NCBI RefSeq assembly: GCF_027887165.1
Contig: NC_077229.1
Coordinates: 344,949,380-345,013,379 of the forward strand
DNA length: 64,000 bases
Origin: Monodelphis domestica
Lineage: Eukaryota > Chordata > Mammalia > Didelphimorphia > Didelphidae
Direction of reading: 5' to 3'
Part shown: piece after piece, positions 54,690-64,000 of the stretch
Layout of the letters: each line of letters starts with the position of its first letter
Position numbering within the stretch: position 1 is the first letter of the stretch
Made by a program: the position numbers and the translations under genes
Notes under the pieces: model-generated
Databases searched by the model: none
What the model was told of the DNA's origin: nothing
What the model saw: only the letters and a program-made list of their open reading frames with translations

Positions 54690-54812
54690 TAATCTCCTCT
54701 GTTACACTGTAAACTCCTTGAGGACAGAGAGCTTTTGTCATCTTTGCTGGCCCCTTAGCAGTGTCTGCACATAGTAGGCTCACAGAAATATTTTTTAAAT
54801 GAATGCTAGTTA
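54690..54812 (+). mobile_element. L2 3' end
   Basis: ACACTGTAAACTCCTTGAGGAC and GTGTCTGCACATAGTAGGCTC. Confidence 0.8.
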
Positions 54813-55880
54813 ATAGTTTTGAGTAACCTGCCCTTTGGATCTTGCTTCAGATGTCTGTCATCAGGCTTCCTCCTGGGGATCTCTCTGCGTTGTTGTTCTT
54901 TTTCTTTTTTAAACACACTTTATCTAGTATCTATACCTTGAAGAGTCAGGAAGCAATTCATGTGAATGTTATTTGAATTGGAATTTTTTTTGCTGTAGCT
55001 CTTTGTTCTACATTTAACTTCCTAGGACATTGTGCTTCTTTGATAACTTATTAGAGATACTTTTGAAGTTCTATGATTGAAACTCTGATATGTGCTCTGT
55101 TATTGCTTTCAGGTTCCTTAGCACTATAGTCCTCTGCCTTTTGGGTCCCAGTTTAATTATGGATGGTGGGTAGAAACTCTACACTTTGGGGCAATGGACT
55201 TAATCCTGAAAGACTTCCAACAAGGCAGTAAATAATGTCATTGTCAACTTAAAGTCACGAGTAAAGCACTCGGTGCACAAAACTGTGCTCATAAAACATG
55301 GTTTTAATGTCCTCTGCTCAGTTTCTATATTGTGAAAATTGTTTATTCCATGTAGTTTAGAGATAACGAATGTTTGGTATAATGACATCTATTAAACACA
55401 TTCTTAAACTTTTATAGATAAATATTATCTCCTGGTAATAATAGATACCTGTTCTGTATTATTATTTTTTTATTGCTATTATTATTATTTGTGGACAATG
55501 ACATTATTATTATAGCTTTGACAACAGAGTGATGTAAAAGATGAAATTAAAAATCAGGTGAAAAGAATAATAAGTACAGGGCATCCACATTATCTTGTCT
55601 ATTCCTGGTGTGGTATCAAGAGAGTGGTACAATCCAGTGAGTCTTCAGAAGAGAAATTTACATTCTAACACTTATTCAACTCTAAAAGATAATTATTTTA
55701 CTCACTTGTGCAATAGTCTACAGAATTTAAATATAAAAGAATAATAACAGGATAATGACTTTATCTAGAATAATTTTCATATGAACTCCATTGAAAAGGG
55801 TAAAAAAGACAAAATGAATAGCAACAAAGATAATTTCTTACCAGGAGAGCTCAGTGCATGCATTACTGTTTTTAAAGGAA
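54813..55880. other. Intron 2, about 1.1 kb without recognised repeats
   Basis: No transposon or exon recognised apart from a TTATTATTATT run near 55456-55517. Confidence 0.35.
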
Positions 55881-55884
55881 ATAA

Positions 55885-55985
55885 TCATTCAGTACCAACT
55901 TTATAGTGCCAGGCACTGTGCTTAGCAATAGCTGTTCAAGAAAGGCAAAACCATCAAGGAGCTTACCATCTCATGAACATCCACA
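55885..55985 (-). mobile_element. L2 3' end fragment
   Basis: ATAGTGCCAGGCACTGTGCTTAGC and CATCAAGGAGCTTACCATCTC. Confidence 0.75.
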
Positions 55986-56601
55986 TATTTCTATATTTTT
56001 CTACTTAAAAAGGATATTCACTCCAAAATCCTACAACCCCTCCATCTCAAACACATCCGTAAATTGTGCTACATTTCTTGTAGATTGTAGCTTCAGGTGG
56101 AGAGACCTAGATTACTCTAAAGAACTGAACTGAGTAGGTGGGCATCTCATTTGTGAGGACCTAGTTAACTCTGGATGCTCTGTAGTTTGTTTCTAGCAAA
56201 TAGTTTTGATGTTCCTCTTTTCCTCATCCTTCTCTTTTCTTCTTCTTCTTCAACATATTGGCTTCTGTGTCAGGATGCTTTTTCATATGGAGCTTATGTG
56301 GTTTGGATGACAAAAATGACTTAAAGTTGGATTATATACTACCATTTGAAGAAGGATGAAAGCCAACCATTATCTTATTTTTTAATTGCATTTCCACTGA
56401 ACATTACCCCAAACAGTGAAGATTTGCCCTCATCCCCTTCTTTATTTTTGTATTCAAACTCTAGGTGCAACTTACTAGTATTCTCAGGGCTCTGTAAATT
56501 TTGTTTTTCAATGAATTATTTGTCTTATTATTTTAAAAAAATTTTAATATCAGACATCTTGGCTGGATTAAATTTTGTCATTGGGAGAGCTGCTTTTTTT
56601 T

Positions 56602-56775
56602 AACTCTTACCTTCTGTGTTAGAATCAATACTAAGTATTGGTTCCAAGGCAAAAGAGTAATAAAGGTAAGGCACCTTGCCCAGGGCTATATATAGCTAGG
56701 AGGTCAAATTTGAACCCAAGACCTTTACCTCTAAACCTGGCATTCTATCCACTGTGCCTGCCAAGCTGCTCACTG
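56602..56775 (-). mobile_element. Marsupial tRNA-derived SINE
   Basis: CTCTTACCTTCTGTGTTAG, CTAAGTATTGGTTCCAAGGC, TTTGAACCCAAGACC and CATTCTATCCACTGTGCC. Confidence 0.85.
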
Positions 56776-58850
56776 GGAATGTTGCTTTTTGATTACTTCA
56801 GAAGAACACTTGTTATCATATTAAGTGGTACCTTCCTAAGTATTTATACTTTAGATAGAATAACTGCTCATAACATGCACTAGTGTGAATAGTATCTCAG
56901 TATTCCCTTTTCCCTTTGTAGTGACAGACTGAGCATATTTTGTCTAGAAATGTTCAACTGGTATATTAAAATCTGGGGGAGACCTTGAAATGCTGCAGGG
57001 CTTTCTTATTAGCACTACTCTTTTCCCTTTATTTAAGGTACATCCCCAAACAAATACCTCCCCCTCCCCTGCCCTGTATCATCACTCATCAAAGCACTGG
57101 AGAACATTATTATTAGGATGACTTTTGGTTAACCAGCTGTAGCTAGAAAATAGAAAATCTTTTGATTAACTGCCAACTACACAAAGGATTGACTCAAATT
57201 TGCTTGAGGCCCAGAAAAGTAGGGATTGCTTCCTATTGCTGCCTTCTCTGAAATACAGGTTTTCCCACTGGAAAAGGAAAACAAATGCCCAGTTTGTTTT
57301 TAATAGGTTCTTGATCTACCTAAGCCTGTGAAGTACCAGGAAATTCCCTAGGAGTCACCCTAGTCTCCTGTTAAAGGATTCTTTGAATCCTCTAAAAACA
57401 AAAATTTAAAAATTTATCCCTTAGCAGAAAAAGACCTGTGGCTAATTAGGTAAACCACCAAACTTGGAATTCTGGAGCTGCGAATTCTAAGGGAATTCTA
57501 AGGGAGCTCTGATCCCCAAGAGGATCAGTTACTTTTTGTACCATGTAAGTAATTTAAAAATTTGGTTCTAAGACCAGCAGATACCCCAAATTCCAGTCTG
57601 CCTATTCTCCATTGTAATGTCCTTTAGGTGAGCAGTAAGATAATTCCTGGTGTTGTATGGTTAAAGTCAATGTTTATTTTTTAAAGCTCCAAAAAAAGTA
57701 AAGGGAGATATAGTACATTTTTACTCCATGAACAACCACAAAAATATTTTTAAGTCAAGAATATAAACAGTCAGATTGGCACTTTGGTAATATACTCTCC
57801 CCTTGGTAGGAAGAAATTTGGACCTCAAACAACTGAAGGGCAAGCTACTTTTTCTTTTCTTTTCCTTTTTTCCTCTTCTTTTTTTTCCCTTTCTGCTTCT
57901 CCTTTTGGAACAGGGATTGAGAACTGGAAAAATGAAAACTCTTAAAACGTTCAGTTCTAACGAAACTAGAAAATTATCTGCAGGACCCTCGTAAATGCTC
58001 AGAGATTTTGAGAGTATTTAAAGTTCTCCTCAATTCTCTGAGGACTGGGTTTTTCAGAACTCCGAAATGGCAGTAATTTTGGCATTTGGTGTTTCTCTAC
58101 TACGTTTATGGGCTCTAGGTCCCAGTAGAAGTAGCTTTCTGCCCCTAATTACTTACTAGGCAAAACTGAAAAAGTAGTGGGGGGTGGGGAGGGGCAGGCT
58201 GAGGCGATGTCTTGAAAGTTTTACTAATTGCAAAATGAAGTTAAATGGAGCATTCAATAAAAATACTTCTCAGAATTGATAGAGTACTTCTCAGAAGGGA
58301 ATCCATTAAGTCTGGTTTCTCTAAAGTAGTGGAAATCCCAGGAACAAAAGCCAAATGCCTCAAAATTAAGTTATTGGAGAATTTTTGCATTGCTGACGCT
58401 CAGTAACTTACAACATAGAACAGAGCAGCTGAATGTCCTGAAGTCTGTACAGTTGAAATAGGATAATATATTCAGGACATATAAAGCTTACATAGACTGT
58501 AAACACTCCACTCCAGCTATAACAAAGATTCAGTGCCCATTCTGGAAGCCAACAATAGACTGAAGAAGGGTCAAAACAATGAATACATGGGATGTTGATT
58601 ATATTATACAACAATTAATACAGTATTTAGAATTGTGTTAGATCAACCTTAAAAGTAAGCTTACCAGTGCCCTGAAGTACCAGATTGCCTTTCCCCTGGG
58701 AGGAACAAGGGGGAAAATAAATAAAATAAAATAAATTAATTACCCTAACCTACCCCAAGTTATTCTGTTACTACTTCCTCATAAATCACTGCTTGCCGTG
58801 GGTAATTGGGCAGGTGGCTGTTTGCAAACTTATTTTTTAAAATAAGTTCA
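56776..58850. other. Intron 2, 2 kb without recognised repeats
   Basis: Complex sequence, with a CT-rich run at 57850-57905. No exon recognised. Candidate conserved non-coding DNA. Confidence 0.35.
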
Positions 58851-59149
58851 GTTTTTAAAAATTCAATTGAACTCTGTCCTATGTAGGGAACTGGAATAAA
58901 AGGCAAAAATGAAGTAGTTCCTGCTTAAAAAGAGCTTACCTTCTACTTTTTACTAGTTCTTTATATAGTAACATACATATGCCTACAAAGGGATGAATGA
59001 TAGATAAGATAAAGATAAAAAAGATTTGTAATTAGAAGGCTGTTTATAATGTAAATAATCATTCAGTATCTTCAAAATTAGTTTTTTCTTGTAATTTAAA
59101 AGTCCACCCATAACCTTGTTTATAAATTTAATTTTCTACTATCAGTGAT

Positions 59150-59470
59150 GAGAAAACTATAAAGGAGGAAGAATAGTCTTCTTCCGGGTGCTGCCATTGC
59201 CATGACAGATATCTTTCATAGGGTCCAAATAAAAGAAGGACTTCATATTTCATGTAAACCTCCTCAAATTCTCTTACTCACAGAGGACGACGTACTGTTT
59301 ACATTGAACCGCAAGACTTCATCAGTGAAATTCACAACTGTTTGCAAGACTTCTTTTGGCATTACATATTAGTGGGGGGTTTTGAGAACTTGGGAACAGT
59401 CCTGATGATTTTCTGTAGATAGGTTTCTAAACTTCTGGCAAATGGGAAAAATTGATCGGAATTGAAGTTC
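59150..59470. other. Unique block with clustered CpGs; possible exon or enhancer
   Basis: Several CpGs (CTTCCGGGTGC, GGACGACGTAC, GAACCGCAAG) stand out from the depleted background. An AG acceptor-like site (TTACTCACAG, ending 59282) precedes an open stretch of about 43 codons on +. I do not recognise the peptide; a regulatory element is equally likely. Confidence 0.25.
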
Positions 59471-59928
59471 TAATGAAAAAGCAGACATCCCTCATCATAG
59501 GGCTGTCCTACAGGCTCTTAATTCTGTTCTTAATTGTACATGTGCCAGGAACTTGGGCTAATGCTCATAAGTGGTTAGCTATTAGCAAATTCATGAAATA
59601 AGATAATGTTCATGCCTCTGTTATCAACTATTTGCCAGTTTGAACTGAGGTCTTTATAGTTTATTATAATCATTAATGCTTGTCAATGAGAGATGGGGGC
59701 GGGGGATAGTGTAGAGGCCATTGTTTTCACCAAATGAGAGTTTTCAACAAAGGGTAAGGCTTTACCCAAGCTGACAAGTCATTATCATCCTTCAGAGTAG
59801 AAACACAAAAGAACTCTCATTATTGACTTTCCCAATTATTTTTTCCCTTTCTATGGGCATTTAACTCTCTTTAAGCTGTACTTAAAGATGTTCTGGTAAA
59901 TGTGTAATACCTCTGTGTGTATGTGATA

Positions 59929-59951
59929 TATATATATATATATATATATAT
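59929..59951 (+). repeat. (AT)n microsatellite
   Basis: About 11 AT units. Confidence 0.9.
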
Positions 59952-60407
59952 CACTTTTAGGTTTAATCTGCATTGTTAACATTTTCTCTATCACCCTCTT
60001 AAGTCAAGAGACAATAAAAAAAATCAGTAAATCAAGCCTTGATTTGAAGCATTTGCTCATTTCCAAGGTATAAATGTCCACACTAAATATTTAACCTTTG
60101 GTTCTGAATACTGCTTCCTGGGAGCTATAACTTATGGTAAAAACCTTACTGTATATGGATCGTGAGTGAAAAAGACCTATGTGGAACCAATATTATTTTC
60201 CACAGTATGCAAATAAAAAATCACATGGTTTGTGGCTATGCTTATGCTCGACATGGTCTGATGCTTTCATACTTAGATAATCTTCCTGATAATTTTGGTT
60301 CTCCAAAATAAAGTTTAACCCTTGGAAATAAGTAAAAATGACTGTGAAAAAAACCTGCCTTGGGCAGGCTGAATATGTAAGGATATTGTGAATATGGGGA
60401 AGCTGGG

Positions 60408-60660
60408 GTGGGGTGGGGTGATGGAGTGGATAGAGCATTGGTCCTGATGTCAGGAAGACCAGAATTCAAATCTGGCCTCTGACACTTACTGGATGGGTGA
60501 CTCTGAGCAAGTCACTTAAGTCTGTTTGCCTCAGTTCCTCATCTATAAAATGGGGATGCACCGGATAAGGAATTGACAAGCCATTCTTGTATATTCACCA
60601 AGAAAACTCTGTGGACAAGTCCAGGGGGTCACGAAGAATAGGGCATGGCTGAATAAAATG
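60408..60660 (+). mobile_element. Marsupial tRNA-derived SINE, long-tailed type
   Basis: GGATAGAGCATTGGTCCTGATG, TCAGGAAGACCAGAATTC, TGACTCTGAGCAAGTCAC, GCCTCAGTTCCTCATC and the distinctive tail TTCACCAAGAAAACTCTGTGG, GGGGGTCACGAAGAATAGG. Same family as 21186. Confidence 0.85.
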
Positions 60661-62625
60661 ATGTCCCCTTCGTAACTTCTGTTTCTACCCAGTACTAGAT
60701 GAAGATCATACTGAAAAGTCAGTTTTTGTGTCCTTTTTGAGCAGTCCTTGTTGACTCAACGATATCAGAAAATTTGGTGACTTTTCTAGCACATCTGCCT
60801 GTAGGAATCAGTTGTCTGCCTCTAGTACTAAAGAGAACAGTTGTGTGCATTCTTACAAGAAGATGGATTAAGTGACCCAAAGACCTAAACTATTAAGTCT
60901 TGCATGGAGATCATATTTCCCGAGAAACTCATGGGGATAAAATGAAGGGTGTTCTTGACTTACCCTTACAATGGCCTCTTTGCCTTTTATTTCTCTTGGA
61001 CTTGGCAAAGGTTGAAGTGTTGAGAGCTGGGGATAAGTAGTGGACAAGATGCCCTTGACCTACAAAGATCCAGCAGAGCCTTTTCCAGCCCCAGGTACAT
61101 TAAACCTAACTTGGACATGGATTGAACAGTGCATAGATGATGGAGCTCATTCTCTTTGGAACTCCCTGTACCCCTTTATGTTTTGTTCTCCAGCCAATGA
61201 GATGTAAAGCTACCGTTACAGCTTGAGCAATCCGGTCTTTTAGTTGTGTTTCCTCCTAAGTGCTTGTCTGCCAGATATTCTGGAAGGTACCTGTCACAAA
61301 GGCTTCTTTCTCAGTGACTGTAAAACCCTGATTTTAGAATATTTTATAGGTTTTCAATAGTGGTATAATTGTCCTTAAAACTTTCTATTAAAATTATAGT
61401 TCCTGGCAGTCACCTCAAGCAGGTTAAAGAAAAATCAACATAGTACTCTCAGATAGTTATTCCTATCCTTTCCCTACCCCCAGATGCTCCTTCAATTAAA
61501 AAAAAAAATGAGCCAGTGGTAAAAGTAGTTCTGTAATTAGATCTCAAACCGCTTGCTGGTCCAATGCAGTTGTATTTTTAATGGTATATGGTTATTTTGT
61601 TAGCAGGCTTGAGTTTCCAAGTCTTCCCCCCTTCCAGCACCCCTAGGTACAGCCCTATTGGATCAGTTACCATCTGCTCTAGTGTTTGCATTTAGCCTGC
61701 AGGGCCTGTGATCTCAGAAACATTTCCTGTAAATGGAATCCCCCATGCCAGGCTTGTCAGACAATAGATATATAATTGGATAAATCCTAAACTGGAAACT
61801 ACAAATAAAAAAAGAAAACTACACATAATGTAGTATGTACAGTCCTTGCTGCACTTGGCTGTTTACATGTGAAACTACTTAAGTAAGTCCTTTATTTTTC
61901 TAAAACAATGAAGCTGGCTTAGAAGAGAAGCTCAGGGGTACTTTTAAAATATATTTATTTAAGGAAGGGAGCAGAACTTGAGTGTTGAGTACCAGAATGG
62001 AAATCAAGAGTCCAAAATACTCTTCTTTTTTGTAGCTAGTGATTTGATTAGTGAGGAGGAGGAGGAATATCTAAGTCTATAAAAGTGTAGCATCTCATTT
62101 ACTATGGAACACCACAAACACTTCTTTAAGAATTGTTATAGTGGGATCAGCTAGGTCTGGATTCCAAGATGAAAGTTAAGGGTGTATTTAAAAAAAATTA
62201 CTATGATGAAAAAATTCATTGCCTTATGTATGACCTGTTGATAAAGTTCTCAGAATCTAAGTTGTTTCTTGGATGGCAGACATATAGCCCATTGCTGGGC
62301 TCTTGCACAGAACCTTTCTGGTTTGGTAATATGTACCAGAGCTTGTGATTGATGTGTAAAATATCAGAAATGGTCTTTAATGGAGGAAAATGGCATTAAT
62401 AATTATAGTATGATTCTGACATGCTTGATAGTTCTCAGACAGGGAAATTATAGTACAAAAAGCATTATTGTTCTTTAATACACAAACAATAATATTTAAT
62501 TTACTTTGGCTTCAGTGGCCACATATTCTGTTCACAGGAAACTACAATTGACTTCCTAATGCCTTTGAGTAGCTGGACATTCTACTTGAGTAGTAACTCC
62601 ACTGTTTAATAGAGAATATAAGATC
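60661..62625. other. Intron 2, 2 kb without recognised repeats
   Basis: The longest well-mixed, repeat-free stretch near the right end, with scattered CpGs (near 60663, 60902, 61213, 61230, 61549). Candidate regulatory sequence; no exon recognised. Confidence 0.4.
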
Positions 62626-62629
62626 ATGA

Positions 62630-62765
62630 ATCTAGAGATGGTAGGGACCAACTTGCCCAACCTCCTCATTTTACCAGTGAAGCCCAGGGTGACTTGCCTA
62701 AGGTCATAAGGTAAATTTCAGAGGCAGGATTTGAACCCAAGTCCTCTATTCATTAGCCTATAGGA
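62630..62765 (-). mobile_element. MIR-like fragment
   Basis: CCTCATTTTACCAGTGAAGCC, GGTGACTTGCCTAAGGTC and GGATTTGAACCCAAGTCC. Confidence 0.7.
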
Positions 62766-62799
62766 ACTATAGAAACAGGTTGAGGCAAAATGTATTTCA

Positions 62800-63132
62800 G
62801 GTGTTTTTGCCTACTTTCCTCCATCTGGAATACTTTCCCTCTTTATCTCTGCTTCTTGCCTTCAAATTTTAGCTAAAATCCCATCTTCTTCTGCATGGAG
62901 CTTTTCCCCACTCTCCCTCACTTCCCCATACCATGCTAGGGTCTCCCCTGCCCCACTAAGGTTATCTACAATTTATCCTATTTAAATCTTGTTTGTACTT
63001 AGTTTTCATGTTGTCTCCCCCATTAGACTGTAAACTTTGTTAAGGCAGAGATGATGTTTTTGTCTTTCTTGTGTCCCTAGCAATTAGCAAAGTACCCAGT
63101 AGATAGTTGGCTCTTAATAAATGTTTTCTGAC
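62800..63132 (+). mobile_element. L2 3' end
   Basis: TCTGGAATACTTTCCCTC, TCATGTTGTCTCCCCCATTAG, ACTGTAAACTTTGTTAAGGC and GGCTCTTAATAAATG. Confidence 0.85.
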
Positions 63133-63474
63133 TTGGGAAGTCTTCTGAGATGAACAGGGCTCAGTTGCTCATCTTTCAGTCTATGGACTCAACCCTAGTT
63201 TTGGGGAAATTCATCATTTTCAATTTTGTACTTCAAAGATCTGTGATTGCATCATTATGTGTGGACCCAATGTAGGTCACAACCCCTCCATAATCCCCTC
63301 CATATATATCTTCATAGGCTGTCTTCATGAGTTGATGTTACTCAAAAACAAGACAAAACCATTCCTTGATAGCTAGCTCTTTGGTGAAGACTCCATCTGG
63401 ATTTAAAACAAGCTGGCCCTTTGGTGACTAATATATTGTCCAATCTGGCACTCTCTATTTGATAATATGGAGAA

Positions 63475-63660
63475 TCATAGGAATTAGAGTTGGAAGAGAC
63501 CCCAAATATGGTCTTGTAGGACAACCTTCCTTTTATACATATAAAAATTGAGACTCAGAAAGGAGAAGTTCTTCAAGGTCATATAGGGAGCAAGAAGCAG
63601 AAATGGGAGTGAAACCTTGAATTCCAAATTTGGAGCATCTTCCATTATCCCACACTGCTC
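63475..63660 (-). mobile_element. MIR-like fragment
   Basis: TTAGAGTTGGAAGAGACCCC, AAAATTGAGACTCAGAAAGG, TTCAAGGTCATATAGGG and TTCCATTATCCCACACTGC. Confidence 0.65.
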
Positions 63661-63689
63661 TTCTGGCTTAGTCTTCAGAAACCTAGCTT

Positions 63690-64000
63690 TACCTCTGCAT
63701 TACAATGAAGACTGCTTCGGCTGAACAGACTGAAGAAACCAATAAGAAGGTTCAAGGGCTGAGAGGGCGAAGCAGCAAAGCACTGTGGAGTGCTCAGGGC
63801 GTGTTGGAGCACAAAAGACAACACAGCCATCCAATGCAGCTGAGGAAGTCTCCAGGTGTAACGACCTTTCGTGCCACTGGACCCAGGCTTCCAACGCCGA
63901 GAGAGTGGGACTGTCTCTGTGCATCGACTTTTCCACTTAAATCTCCTTCACGCACAAGTGTCTTTGTGCACACTCATCTATCATAGATGAAAATGCACAG
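63690..64000. mobile_element. Probable young repeat, CpG-containing, cut by the window end
   Basis: This block has at least eleven CpGs in about 270 bases, against almost none nearby, and normal-complexity sequence (for example CTGAGAGGGCGAAGCAGC, GTAACGACCTTTCGTGCC). That suggests a recent insertion that has not yet lost its CpGs. A 93-codon open frame (63705-63986) runs through it on +, with no recognised domain. It could be the 3' part of an RTE-type or other marsupial element, but no family motif was identified. Confidence 0.35.

Larger units (their letters stand above)
11938..64000 (+). other. BCL2: BCL2 intron 2 (5' part; continues past the window)
   Basis: It begins with GTAGGT at 11938-11943 after W211. 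Human intron 2 is nearly 190 kb, so more than 52 kb without the last exon is expected. No sequence encoding the rest of BH2 (DAFVELYG) or the membrane anchor was seen. The content is transposon-derived DNA, microsatellites and unique sequence, itemised separately. Confidence 0.9.

Noticed and set aside
11938..64000. Last BCL2 coding exon
   Set aside because: No frame encoding DAFVELYG or the C-terminal anchor was found; expected far downstream.
1..64000. CRISPR array, operon, phage or other prokaryotic system
   Set aside because: The sequence is plainly mammalian; the repeats are microsatellites and retrotransposons.

Overview
The window is mammalian, most likely marsupial, genomic DNA carrying the 5' half of BCL2 on the + strand. 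Two things point to a marsupial. The Bcl-2 protein is therian-like but begins [11 protein letters not shown] and has a longer, alanine-rich loop. The DNA is AT-rich, CpG-poor and full of marsupial-type L1 3' ends, tRNA-derived SINEs, and old L2 and MIR/THER1 copies. The species cannot be named from the sequence alone.

Layout. 1-8.8 kb is 5' flank: L1 3' ends, SINEs, MIR pieces and an unclassified stretch at the left edge. No upstream gene is recognisable. About 8.8-10.5 kb is a CpG-rich promoter and exon 1 region, with a CRE-like site, a C-rich tract matching the human P1 G-quadruplex/i-motif element, a GCN repeat, a purine-rich GGA/GGT tract and a 28-nt Z-DNA-type alternating tract. Exon 1 ends at 10761. 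A 223-bp intron inside the leader (10762-10984) is followed by exon 2 (10985-11937), which holds the rest of the leader and 211 codons of Bcl-2 (BH4, loop, BH3, BH1, start of BH2). A canonical donor follows at 11938. The rest of the window, over 52 kb, is the first part of the very large intron 2. The last coding exon (rest of BH2 and the membrane anchor) lies beyond the window.

Intron 2 contains many L2 copies in both orientations, including one about 2.2 kb long with reverse-transcriptase-region homology. It also holds L1 3' ends, two of them nested in older repeats with visible target-site duplications, plus SINEs, MIRs and microsatellites. Several 1-2 kb stretches have no repeat I recognise and are candidates for conserved regulatory DNA. 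No tRNA, rRNA, CRISPR or second protein-coding gene was found; nearly all other open frames are chance frames or transposon relics.

The most interesting content is the BCL2 leader. It keeps a short upstream ORF at the position of the known human repressive uORF, a two-codon uORF, and a third exon 1 uORF that also seems to be conserved. Its 5'UTR G-quadruplex looks weakened, and the main start is a tandem ATG-ATG. Reading past the exon 2 donor adds only VGA before a stop, giving a shortened Bcl-2-beta-type C-terminus. All comparisons to human BCL2 are from memory and were not aligned here.
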